The translations under genes were made by a program, and so were the position numbers. A stretch of DNA of 7,219 bases, taken from the NCBI GenBank assembly GCA_023434265.1, contig JAEYTA010000002.1:1-7219 (forward strand), read 5' to 3'. Of the stretch, positions 1 to 5,916 are shown piece by piece; the stretch's first letter is position 1, and every line of letters starts with the position of its first letter. The notes beneath the pieces are model-generated. The model did not search any database. It worked only from the letters and a program-made list of their open reading frames with translations, and was not told where the DNA came from. The DNA is from Pseudomonadota bacterium (GTDB lineage Bacteria > Pseudomonadota > Alphaproteobacteria > Caulobacterales > Caulobacteraceae).

Positions 1-607
1 CGGGGTTGTTCTTGGTGCGGCGGGCGAGGACCTGGATGGTGCGGCGGATCTCCTCGTCGCGGCCGATGACCGGGTCGATCTTCTGGTCGCGGGCGGCCTG
101 GGTCAGGTCGCGGGCGTAGCGCTTGAGGGCGTCGTAGGCGTCTTCCGCGGCGGCGGAGTCGGCGGTCTTGCCCTTGCGCACCTCGGCGATGGCGGACTCC
201 AGCTTCTCCGGCGTCGCGCCGACCGAGGCGAGGACGGTGGCGGCGACGCCGCCCTCCTTCGCGATGGCCCAGAGCAGGCGCTCGGTGGTGACGAAGGCGT
301 CGCCGGCCTTCTTCGCCTGGGCCTCGGCGGCCGAGAAGACGCGGGCGGTGTCGCCGTCGAGGTAGAGCTGGCCCGAGCCGCCAGTGACCTGGGCGCGCTT
401 CTGCAGGGCGGTCTCGACAGCGGACTCGGCCTTGGCCGCGTCGCCGCCGGCGGCGCTGATCAGGTTGCGGGCGAGGCCGTCGCGCTCCTCCAGCAGCACC
501 TTGAGCAGGTGCTCGGGGGCGAACTGCTGGTGGCGGCGGGCCAGCGCGAGCGACTGGGCCGACTGGACGGCCTGTTTGGCGCGGTCGGAGTAGAGATCGA
601 GGTTCAC
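1..607 (-). CDS. clpB: ATP-dependent disaggregase ClpB, N-terminal part (3' end outside window)
   Basis: ClpB is a cytoplasmic AAA+ hexamer that pulls proteins out of heat-induced aggregates together with DnaK/DnaJ/GrpE. The visible part, about 200 codons, begins NLDLYSDRAKQAVQSAQ and contains the double-repeat Clp N-domain (motifs FAPEHLLKVLLEE and, about 75 residues on, FVTTERLLWAIAKEGG). It then enters the first AAA+ domain with the ClpB-typical IDPVIGRDEEIRRTIQVL and RRTKNNP, and is cut by the window edge just before the Walker A motif should appear. Two starts are possible: ATG at 613 and GTG at 607. AGGGG lies directly against the ATG with no spacer but 6 bases before the GTG, so I choose GTG, giving Met-Asn-Leu-Asp. 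No frameshift is visible. The family call is very secure; the start is moderately so. Confidence 0.95.
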   Translation of the reverse strand, partial: MNLDLYSDRAKQAVQSAQSLALARRHQQFAPEHLLKVLLEERDGLARNLISAAGGDAAKAESAVETALQKRAQVTGGSGQLYLDGDTARVFSAAEAQAKKAGDAFVTTERLLWAIAKEGGVAATVLASVGATPEKLESAIAEVRKGKTADSAAAEDAYDALKRYARDLTQAARDQKIDPVIGRDEEIRRTIQVLARRTKNNP

Positions 608-638
608 GGACATCCCCTGTCAGGCGGATAGACACCCT

Positions 639-661
639 GACGCCCCGGGAGCGGCGGCGTC
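639..661 (-). other. Small hairpin in the clpB 5' leader
   Basis: GACGCC at 639-644 and GGCGTC at 656-661 are perfect inverted repeats separated by 11 bases, so the clpB leader RNA could form a 6-bp GC-rich stem upstream of the ribosome-binding site. It is short and may have no function. It does not resemble a ROSE or fourU RNA thermometer, which would sequester the Shine-Dalgarno sequence. Confidence 0.2.
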
Positions 662-672
662 TTGAGGTGACG

Positions 673-704
673 CAAATCTGGGTGTGGCCGTGGGGACACG
701 CAAG
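673..704 (-). promoter_or_regulatory. Candidate RpoH (sigma-32) promoter of clpB
   Basis: Reading the minus strand, GCCCTTGCG carries a CTTG core at 704-701. After exactly 18 bases comes CCCAGATTTG at 682-673. The alphaproteobacterial RpoH consensus is roughly CTTG-N17/18-CYTATNTNNG; the -10 element matches 5 of its 7 specified bases. Transcription would start near 666, leaving a leader of roughly 60 bases before the clpB start. Heat-shock control is expected for clpB, which supports the call, but the match is by eye. Confidence 0.45.
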
Positions 705-707
705 GGC

Positions 708-730
708 GGCGGCGGAGCGGTTGCGCCGCC
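708..730 (-). terminator. Possible hairpin terminator after the TonB-dependent receptor
   Basis: On the minus strand GGCGGCG (730-724) and CGCCGCC (714-708) form a perfect 7-bp all-GC stem with a 9-base loop, 12 bases after the receptor stop codon. No T-tract follows (GCCCTTGCG comes next), so termination by this hairpin alone is uncertain. It abuts the candidate clpB promoter. Confidence 0.3.
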
Positions 731-742
731 CCGCCCCCGGGA

Positions 743-3019
743 TCAGCCGCCGGTCTGCGGAGCCGAGAAGTCGAACTGCGGCGGCTGGTCCCGGCGCGGG
801 CCCGAGCCGAAGCTCCACGTCAGGCCCAGATACCAGGCCCGGCCGCCGAAGCGCCGCTCGGTGCGGTCGCGGAAGTCGGCGGTCTCGAACACGGTGGTGT
901 CGCCGAAGTCGTCGAGCAGGTCCCGCACAGTGACGAGGAAGGCCAGCTTGTCGTTGAGCTTGCGCCGGTAGCCGAGGTTCAGCATGCCGCCGGACTCGCG
1001 CACGCCCTGGGCCAGCAGCGCGTCGCCCTGGTAGAGGCCGGAAATCTGCAGGAAGTCGTCCGGGGTCGGCTGCCAGTTGAGGGTGGCGCGGCCGGTGAGC
1101 ACCGTGTCGGACCGGTCCTCGGCCCCGGCGATGCCGGCGGCGTCGATTTCCTGCCGGAAGACGTTGAGGCTGGCGTTGTACTTCAGGGTGGAGTGCAGCT
1201 GGCCGTTGGCGACCAGCTCGACGCCGTAGTCGCGCCGCGAGCCGAGGTTCTCGGGCCGGGTCAGCAGCACGCCGCCGCCGATGTCGGTCGCCACCTCGGT
1301 GAAGGCCTTCTGCGTGTCGCGATAGTAGGCCGTGGCCTGATAGAAGGTCTGGCCCTGGCGGCGCTGCCACATGGCTTCGAAGGCGTCGGTCTCCTGCGGC
1401 TCCAGGTCGGGGTTGCCCGAGCGCAGGTTGAGCGGGTCCTGGTAGCTGACGAAGGGGTTCAGCTGGAACGGATGCGGCCGCTGAATGCGGCGGCTGTAGC
1501 TGGCGCGAACCAGTTCGGTGTCCGTCAACTGGTAGCTGACGTGCAGGGTCGGGTAGGCGCGGAAGTAATCCTGCTGCGCCGTGGTCCCCGAGGTGACCTG
1601 GTCCAGCTCGATGTCGGCGTATTCGAGTCGCAGGCCGAACTGGGCCGAGAAGTCGCCCCATGGCCGCTCGTAGGTCCCATAGAGGGCGTGCACCGTCTGC
1701 TCGGCCTCGAAGCGGTTGGTGACGAAGGGATCGGGGATCAGGGCCCCCGGCGCCGGGCCGCGGCTCATGGCGCTGTCGAAGGCCATGTCGCGCACCTCCA
1801 GCTCGTAGCCGGTGCGCAGCTTGCCGTCGTTCGGCATGGGCCGGACGTAGGCGCTGGTGAAGCCGAGCTGGGTCTGGCGGTTGCGGTTGTCCATCTCCTC
1901 GTAGACAGCGGGCGCCGCCGGGAGGGTGGTGTCGTAGACCGAGTCCAGCGAGAAGTGACCGCGGTTGCGGTCGATGCGCAGCTCGTTCGTCCAGTCGTGG
2001 CCCTGGTCACCGAAGCGGCGCAGGAGTCGGGCCGTGGCCCCGATATTGTCGCCCTCGAAGCCGAACCCGCCGTCGCGCGTGTAGGCGCTGACCGGAACGC
2101 CGGCGGCGTTCTCGGTCTCGTAGACCTCGAGCCCGCGCCCGCCGGTGTCGATCAGGCTGCCGCGCAGCTCGCCGGTGAGCTGGAGGTTGTCGGTGAGCCG
2201 GTATTCGGCGGTCAGGCGGCCGAACTGGACGTCGGCGTCGCCCTCCACGTCCTGGGTCTGGCGCGTGGTGGAGATCACGTCGCCGGTGGCCGGATCGAGC
2301 TGTTCGCGCACCCGGTCGAAGGCCTGCAGGGCCACGTCGTGGCGCGTGCCGAGGTCGCCGGACAGGGTCAGCGGTCCGTCCTGGCGGGAGCCGCTGAGGC
2401 CGAGGTTCCAGCGGCCCTCTCCGCCCACGTTGGCGCGGACCGAGCCGGTCGTGACCTGGCCGGGACGGACGTTGGTGGGCTTGGTGATGAGGTTGATGAC
2501 GCCGCCCGAGCCCTCGGGACTGTAGGCGGCGGACGGGTTGGTCATCACCTCGATGCGGGCGTACTGGTCGGCCGGCAGGGACTGGATCGCCTGGGCCCGG
2601 CCCTCGCCGCTGAAGATGCCCGAGGGCCGGCCGTCGACGAGGATGGTGACGTTGGAGTCGCCGCGCAGCGAGACATTGCCCTGCGGGTCGACGTCGACCG
2701 ACGGCACGTTGCGCAGGGCGTCGGCGAGGGTGCCGGTCTGGGCCTGCAGGTCGTCGGCGAGGCTGTAGCTGACGGAGTCGATCGAGGTGCGGATGTCGGT
2801 GGTGCGCGCCGTGACCTCGACCTCGCCGAGGGCGGTGGCTTCATCCTCGGCGGCCTCGTCGGCCTCGGGCGTTTCCGCCTCGGCGGATTGCGGCGCGGGT
2901 TGGCTCTGCGCCGGAGCGGCGGTCGGGGATGGCGATGCGGTCTGGGCGAAGGCGGGGCCGGTCAGGCAGGCCAGCGCCGCGCCGCCGAGAAGCAGGGTCC
3001 TGAGAGTGTCCACGAGCAT
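743..3019 (-). CDS. TonB-dependent receptor, OMP_b-brl_3-type outer-membrane beta-barrel
   Basis: Outer-membrane receptor expected to import a scarce ligand using TonB-ExbBD energy; the ligand cannot be read from the sequence. The 758-residue product starts MLVDTLRTLLLGGAALACL and has a Sec signal peptide cleaved at about AFA-QT (residues 25/26). An acidic, proline-rich linker (about 28-64) follows, then a TonB-box-like EVEVTAR (67-72). The plug domain spans about 75-182 (TLADALRNVPSVDVD, VSLRGDSNVTILVDG, RIEVMTNPSAAYSPEG, GVINLITK). The barrel includes ASYSRRIQRPHPFQLNPF and GNPDLEPQETDAFEA, hallmarks of the pfam14905-like barrel family. The last strand, AWYLGLTWSFG, is followed by about 22 hydrophilic residues. 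AAGGA lies just before the ATG at 3019; a GTG two codons later would have more usual spacing. The reading frame stays open far upstream, but the signal peptide fixes the start here. No transport partner lies nearby. Confidence 0.9.
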   Translation of the reverse strand: MLVDTLRTLLLGGAALACLTGPAFAQTASPSPTAAPAQSQPAPQSAEAETPEADEAAEDEATALGEVEVTARTTDIRTSIDSVSYSLADDLQAQTGTLADALRNVPSVDVDPQGNVSLRGDSNVTILVDGRPSGIFSGEGRAQAIQSLPADQYARIEVMTNPSAAYSPEGSGGVINLITKPTNVRPGQVTTGSVRANVGGEGRWNLGLSGSRQDGPLTLSGDLGTRHDVALQAFDRVREQLDPATGDVISTTRQTQDVEGDADVQFGRLTAEYRLTDNLQLTGELRGSLIDTGGRGLEVYETENAAGVPVSAYTRDGGFGFEGDNIGATARLLRRFGDQGHDWTNELRIDRNRGHFSLDSVYDTTLPAAPAVYEEMDNRNRQTQLGFTSAYVRPMPNDGKLRTGYELEVRDMAFDSAMSRGPAPGALIPDPFVTNRFEAEQTVHALYGTYERPWGDFSAQFGLRLEYADIELDQVTSGTTAQQDYFRAYPTLHVSYQLTDTELVRASYSRRIQRPHPFQLNPFVSYQDPLNLRSGNPDLEPQETDAFEAMWQRRQGQTFYQATAYYRDTQKAFTEVATDIGGGVLLTRPENLGSRRDYGVELVANGQLHSTLKYNASLNVFRQEIDAAGIAGAEDRSDTVLTGRATLNWQPTPDDFLQISGLYQGDALLAQGVRESGGMLNLGYRRKLNDKLAFLVTVRDLLDDFGDTTVFETADFRDRTERRFGGRAWYLGLTWSFGSGPRRDQPPQFDFSAPQTGG

Positions 3020-3061
3020 CCGTCCTTGCGTGAGAGACGGGTCGACCCCTCGTCGCCCCCT

Positions 3062-3088
3062 CTCTTCGCGTAACAGCGGGCGGAAGAG
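3062..3088 (-). other. Hairpin in the receptor leader, attenuator-like position
   Basis: CTCTTC (3062-3067) and GAAGAG (3083-3088) are inverted repeats. A further GC/GC pair can form inside them with one bulged base. In the minus-strand RNA the stem lies between the MKKK repeats and the receptor start. No T-tract follows it, so it is not a classical intrinsic terminator. Confidence 0.35.
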
Positions 3089-3096
3089 CCAGACAG

Positions 3097-3111
3097 TTAC
3101 TTCTTCTTCAT
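3097..3111 (-). CDS. Putative minimal leader ORF, Met-Lys-Lys-Lys (copy 2)
   Basis: Second ATGAAGAAGAAGTAA, in the same frame as copy 1 and separated from its stop codon by only TCGCCC. The AAGAAG run of copy 1 lies about 9 bases upstream and could act as a weak ribosome-binding site, so re-initiation is conceivable. Its stop lies 77 bases before the receptor ATG. Expression is unproven. Confidence 0.22.
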   Translation of the reverse strand: MKKK

Positions 3112-3117
3112 GGGCGA

Positions 3118-3132
3118 TTACTTCTTCTTCAT
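3118..3132 (-). CDS. Putative minimal leader ORF, Met-Lys-Lys-Lys (copy 1)
   Basis: Minus-strand ATGAAGAAGAAGTAA, a four-codon frame ending in TAA. It lies within a 16-bp sequence repeated identically 21 bases downstream. No clear Shine-Dalgarno sequence precedes it (CCATCAAC), so translation is doubtful. It could equally be a DNA or RNA binding repeat that happens to read as an ORF. Confidence 0.2.
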   Translation of the reverse strand: MKKK

Positions 3133-3282
3133 GTTGATGGCGCTGGTGGACGCGCCCGTCGCAAGTGTATCGGTGCATGGAGGTTTCCCCGCGGGGCGTC
3201 ATCGCCCGTTGCATGGGATCTGGACCGTTCCAGGCATGAGCGGCATGAGCCGCGGCTGAGCATTTGCTGAATGCGGCGCCCG

Positions 3283-3681
3283 CTATTCGCGATCGTGGCC
3301 ATGCACCCCGGCATGGCCGTGGTGGCGCAGGTGGCTTTCGTCGATCTCCTCGATCAGCGCCTTGCCCTTCTCCTTGCCGACCAGTTCCAGAAGGGCGTCG
3401 ATCTTGGCCTCGACCCGGTCGTCGTTCTCCTTGGACGAGGGCGAGCCGACGTAGAGGAAGTAGGCCAGGCCGACGACCTGCCAGAGCAGCTGGAGGAACT
3501 CCGATTGCCAGTTCTCGAAGGTGTCGCGGCCCATCTCGACGAGATAGGCCGACAGCTCCGGCGTCTGGCCGTGGTCCTGCGCCTCGTTGACGAAGGCGGA
3601 CCAGCCGAAGGCCCAGTGCAAGCCGAAGGAGATCGCGAAGAAGCCGAGGGTGATCCAGGCGTAGGCGTAGCGCTTCAGCAT
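3283..3681 (-). CDS. DUF6766 family small membrane protein
   Basis: A 132-residue inner-membrane protein of unknown function, recognised as DUF6766 from memory of the family. The N-terminal helix at about 9-28 (ITLGFFAISFGLHWAFGW) is followed by a loop with the family-typical HGQTPELSAYLVEMGRDT and ENWQSEF. A second helix lies at about 61-78 (FLQLLWQVVGLAYFLYVG). The cytoplasmic-looking tail SPSSKENDDRVEAKIDALL is charged and probably helical. The last 16 residues contain six histidines in thirteen positions (117-129), which could bind metal. The start at 3681 is supported by AGGAG 8 bases upstream; the frame stays open further upstream but without signal or spacing support. It is divergent from the serine hydrolase across a 112-base gap. 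Confidence 0.85.
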   Translation of the reverse strand: MLKRYAYAWITLGFFAISFGLHWAFGWSAFVNEAQDHGQTPELSAYLVEMGRDTFENWQSEFLQLLWQVVGLAYFLYVGSPSSKENDDRVEAKIDALLELVGKEKGKALIEEIDESHLRHHGHAGVHGHDRE

Positions 3682-3735
3682 CGACGCGGCTCCTGATGAC
3701 GGGGCGGCAACGCCGGGCGGCAGCGTTTGTTTCGG

Positions 3736-3764
3736 TTGGCGCGGGCGGTCGGGGCGGATAGCGT
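3736..3764 (+). promoter_or_regulatory. Candidate housekeeping promoter of the serine hydrolase
   Basis: TTGGCGC at 3736-3742, a 14-base spacer, then GATAGCGT at 3757-3764. Against the Caulobacter housekeeping consensus TTGACGS-N10-14-GCTANAWC the -35 matches 6 of 7 and the -10 about 4 of 7 specified bases. It would place the transcript start about 20-25 bases before the ATG at 3794. The match is moderate and was made by eye. Confidence 0.3.
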
Positions 3765-3793
3765 CGCCGGCGCAGTCTGTCGGGAGCGTCCAC

Positions 3794-5410
3794 ATGTCCA
3801 TCCGCCTCACGCGCCGCGCGGCGCTGGCCTCCACCGTCGCCGCCTCGGGCGCCGCCCTGCCCGCCACGGCCTGGGCGCGGCAGTCCGCCGACGATGCGGC
3901 GCTGGCCGCCGAGGTCGACGCCTTCGTGCGTCGGGTCATGGCGGCCTGGCCGGACCAGCCGGCGATATCGTTGGCGCTGGTCAAGGACGGGGAAGCGCTG
4001 CTGACCCGCGGCTACGGGGTGCGCAAGCTGGGCGACCCGCGGCCGGTGGACGAACACACCCATTTCGCCATCGCCTCCAACACCAAGGCGGTGACCTGCG
4101 CCGCCCTGGCCATCCTGATCGACGAGGGCAAGGTGAAGTGGGACGAGCCGGTGCGGACGTATCTGCCGGAGTTCCGCCTGTCGAAGCCCGAGCTGGACGA
4201 CATGGTCACTGTGCGCGATCTGGTCAGCCACCGCATCGGCTTCGGCCTGGGAGCCGGCGACCTGCTGTTCTGGCCGAACAGCGACCGCACGCGAGCCGAG
4301 ATCATGGCGGCCGTGCCGCACGTGCCGATCGAGGACGGCTTCCGGACCTCGTACCACTACTGCAACCTGATGTTCGTGGTCGCGGGCGAGGTGGTGGCGG
4401 CGGCCTCGGGCATGCCGTGGGAAGCCTTCGTGCAGACGCGGATCCTCGATCCGCTGGGGATGGCCGAGACCCTGCCGCTGATGACCGCCGCAGACCCGGC
4501 GAAGTCGGCCCTGCCGCACGGTCGGATCGGGCCGCCGCTGCGCTACCAGGGCGAGATGCAGGTGCTGGCGGACTCGATCCAGGCGGTATGGGACTGGAGC
4601 GCGGCAGGCGCCGCCGGGGGCTTCGTCACCAACCCGGTCGACTGGGCCAGGTGGATCGCGGTGCAGCTGAACCGGGGACAACTGCCCGACGGGTCGCGGC
4701 TGTGGTCGGAGGCGCGCGCCAACGAGATGTGGCGGCCGAACATCCTGATCTCGTCCTCGGCCGGGCCGACCGCCGAACTGCCGGGCCGGGCCATCGCCTC
4801 GACGTACGCCACCGGCTGGCAGGTGCAGGACTATCGCGGCGAGCGCTTCATCACCCACGGCGGCGGGGCGCCGGGCTTCATTTCCGGGACGGTGCTGTTG
4901 CCGGGCCGCAGCGCCGGCTTCAGCTATTTCACCAACGCCGAGGAAGGCATGCTGACCCGCGCCCTGCGCAGCGGCATCGCCGACATCGTCATGGGCAAGA
5001 CCGACTTCGACTGGATCGCCGACGGCAAGCGGCTGGAGGCGGAGAACAATGCGAAATCGATCGCCGCGGCGGCCGAGATCGACGCCAAACAGGCGGCGGG
5101 CGCGCCGCCGTCCTTGCCGCTGGCGGCCTATGCCGGGACGTGGCGCGACCCGTGGTACGGCGACATCGTCATCGAACCCCGCGACGGCGGCCTGTGGCTG
5201 GCCTTCAGCCGCACCCCCAGCCTGAAGGGCCCGCTGGAGCCCTACGACGGCGAGACCCTGCGCACCCGCTTCCCCGACAGGCGGGAGGAAGACGTCTTCG
5301 TCACCTTCGTTGCGGCGGACGGCCGCCCCGCTACGGCGACGATGAAGGCGGTCAGCCCGGACGCGGACTTCAGCTACGACTTCCACGACCTGCGGCTGAC
5401 GAAGGTCTGA
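3794..5410 (+). CDS. Exported serine hydrolase, beta-lactamase/PBP4*-type fold, with DUF3471-like C-terminal domain
   Basis: A 538-residue member of the beta-lactamase (pfam00144) superfamily, which covers class C beta-lactamases, esterases and D-amino-acid peptidases; the substrate is not determinable here. The N-terminus SIRLTRRAALAS carries a twin arginine before a hydrophobic stretch and a likely cleavage site ATAWA-RQ (28/29), suggesting Tat or Sec export to the periplasm. The catalytic triad motifs are present: S95-N-T-K98 (SxxK), Y189-C-N191 (YxN) and H355-G-G (the KTG equivalent). SHRIGFG (145-151) replaces the usual SHRTGL-like segment. After the catalytic domain (about 40-400), residues about 440-538 (YAGTWRDPWYGDIVIE onwards) resemble DUF3471. 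GGGAG sits 8 bases before the ATG. The long minus-strand open frame opposite it is a composition artefact. A role in antibiotic resistance should not be assumed. Confidence 0.92.
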   Translation: MSIRLTRRAALASTVAASGAALPATAWARQSADDAALAAEVDAFVRRVMAAWPDQPAISLALVKDGEALLTRGYGVRKLGDPRPVDEHTHFAIASNTKAVTCAALAILIDEGKVKWDEPVRTYLPEFRLSKPELDDMVTVRDLVSHRIGFGLGAGDLLFWPNSDRTRAEIMAAVPHVPIEDGFRTSYHYCNLMFVVAGEVVAAASGMPWEAFVQTRILDPLGMAETLPLMTAADPAKSALPHGRIGPPLRYQGEMQVLADSIQAVWDWSAAGAAGGFVTNPVDWARWIAVQLNRGQLPDGSRLWSEARANEMWRPNILISSSAGPTAELPGRAIASTYATGWQVQDYRGERFITHGGGAPGFISGTVLLPGRSAGFSYFTNAEEGMLTRALRSGIADIVMGKTDFDWIADGKRLEAENNAKSIAAAAEIDAKQAAGAPPSLPLAAYAGTWRDPWYGDIVIEPRDGGLWLAFSRTPSLKGPLEPYDGETLRTRFPDRREEDVFVTFVAADGRPATATMKAVSPDADFSYDFHDLRLTKV

Positions 5411-5427
5411 AGCCGGTCTTCTTCGTC
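5398..5427 (+). terminator. Hairpin overlapping the hydrolase stop codon
   Basis: GACGAAG (5398-5404) and CTTCGTC (5421-5427) are perfect 7-bp inverted repeats flanking a 16-base loop that includes the TGA stop (5408-5410). It lies between two convergent genes only 34 bases apart, so it may act on both transcripts. The loop is long and no T-tract follows in either direction, so the call is weak. Confidence 0.3.
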
Positions 5428-5444
5428 GCCGAGGCGTCCGCCGC

Positions 5445-5846
5445 CTACTGCGCCGGGCGCCGCCCCGCCTCGAGAATCGGCATGCCGGCCTCGGTCGGGA
5501 TGTAGATCACCTCGCGGCCCTGCTTGCCGGCGGTCTCCTCGAGCATGTGGATGTAGGCCCAGCGCAGATAGTTCTCGGGGCCGCCGAGGCTTTCGGACAT
5601 GATCCGGTTGGCCTCGTTGGTGCCGCGCGCCCGTTCGATCTCGGCCTGGGCCGTGAGGCGGGCGGAATCGAGCGCGGCCTGCGCCTCCAGCACCCGGATG
5701 CGGCGGTCCTGCACCGCCTGCTCGTAGGCGGCCTTGCCGGCCATCTGCTTCGAATAGACGTTGTAGGTCGGCAGGCCGATGAGGATCAGCGCGCCGATGA
5801 CGGCCAGTGCGATGATCGAACCGATGGTGAAACCCGCGCCGCGCAT
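5445..5846 (-). CDS. Membrane-anchored coiled-coil protein resembling SPFH/prohibitin ends
   Basis: A 133-residue protein I do not recognise by name. It has one N-terminal transmembrane helix (about 7-26, TIGSIIALAVIGALILIGL). An alanine/glutamate/arginine-rich region (about 32-82, AYEQAVQDRRIRVLEAQAALD and QAEIERARGTNEANRI) is likely a coiled coil. The C-terminal segment (about 83-126), with LGGPENYLRWAYIHMLEE and GREVIYIPTEAGMPILE, resembles the tail of SPFH/Band-7 proteins such as HflK, QmcA and prohibitins. The roughly 150-residue SPFH domain expected between the helix and the coiled coil is absent, although no frameshift or stop suggests decay. The ATG at 5846 has GGGGAG 8 bases upstream; a longer in-frame start at 5906 lacks such a site and would put charged residues before the helix. 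It lies 70 bases after the DUF4893 lipoprotein, probably in the same operon. It might assemble with or regulate full-length SPFH proteins, which is inference only. Confidence 0.8.
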   Translation of the reverse strand: MRGAGFTIGSIIALAVIGALILIGLPTYNVYSKQMAGKAAYEQAVQDRRIRVLEAQAALDSARLTAQAEIERARGTNEANRIMSESLGGPENYLRWAYIHMLEETAGKQGREVIYIPTEAGMPILEAGRRPAQ

Positions 5847-5916
5847 GTGATGCTCCCCTGACTGCGAACCGGCCCGCAGCCTCCGGAAGGCGGACCGCGC
5901 GGTCAAGGGCGCGAGG

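Larger units (their letters stand above)
3097..3133. repeat. Two direct 16-bp repeats with 21-bp period
   Basis: TTACTTCTTCTTCATG occurs at 3097-3112 and again at 3118-3133, with no mismatch and a 5-base spacer. The 21-bp period equals two helical turns, placing both copies on the same DNA face. The repeat is AT-rich against a very GC-rich background, which makes coincidence less likely. Confidence 0.85.
3020..3282 (-). promoter_or_regulatory. Leader/regulatory region upstream of the receptor
   Basis: This 263-base gap separates the DUF6766 gene from the receptor. It holds a tandem perfect 9-bp repeat GGCATGAGC (3233-3241, 3242-3250), a 10-bp palindrome AGCCGCGGCT (3248-3257), and a 14-bp dyad CTGGA-N4-TCCAG (3220-3233). 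There is a GGGCG-N4-CGCCC stem (3194-3207) overlapping the palindrome CCCCGCGGGG (3187-3196). Two 16-bp repeats encode MKKK-stop (3097-3133), a bulged hairpin lies at 3062-3088, and the palindrome GGGTCGACCC is at 3039-3048. I find no convincing sigma-70-type promoter by eye. The density of symmetric and repeated elements suggests regulation of the receptor, but no regulator is identified. Confidence 0.4.

Noticed and set aside
1193..3073. A 626-codon plus-strand frame opposite the receptor
   Set aside because: It mirrors the receptor codons, is rich in Val/Gly/Ala/Leu without domain motifs, and has no supporting ribosome-binding site or context.
3097..3133. A CRISPR-like or mobile-element repeat
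   Set aside because: There are only two copies with a 5-base spacer, and no array, cas gene, transposase or terminal inverted repeats are present.
3129..3314. A 61-codon minus-strand frame upstream of the receptor
   Set aside because: It has no clear ribosome-binding site, overlaps the end of the DUF6766 gene, and shows no conserved-looking segment.
743..5386. A 4.6-kb uninterrupted minus-strand reading frame (1547 codons) running from inside the hydrolase gene through the receptor
   Set aside because: Its upper half is antisense to the well-supported hydrolase and out of frame with the DUF6766 gene, and reads as low-complexity Arg/Gly/Ala. Only the part from 3019 down, after a clear signal peptide, is a real gene. 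The openness reflects GC-rich codon use.
3794..5410. Antibiotic-resistance class C beta-lactamase
   Set aside because: The length, the DUF3471-like C-terminal domain and the HGG motif instead of KTG fit the wider serine hydrolase family better than a dedicated AmpC enzyme.
3727..5505. A 592-codon plus-strand frame overlapping the hydrolase in another frame
   Set aside because: Arg/Gly-rich shadow of the hydrolase gene; it has no recognisable domain, while the overlapping frame has all catalytic motifs.
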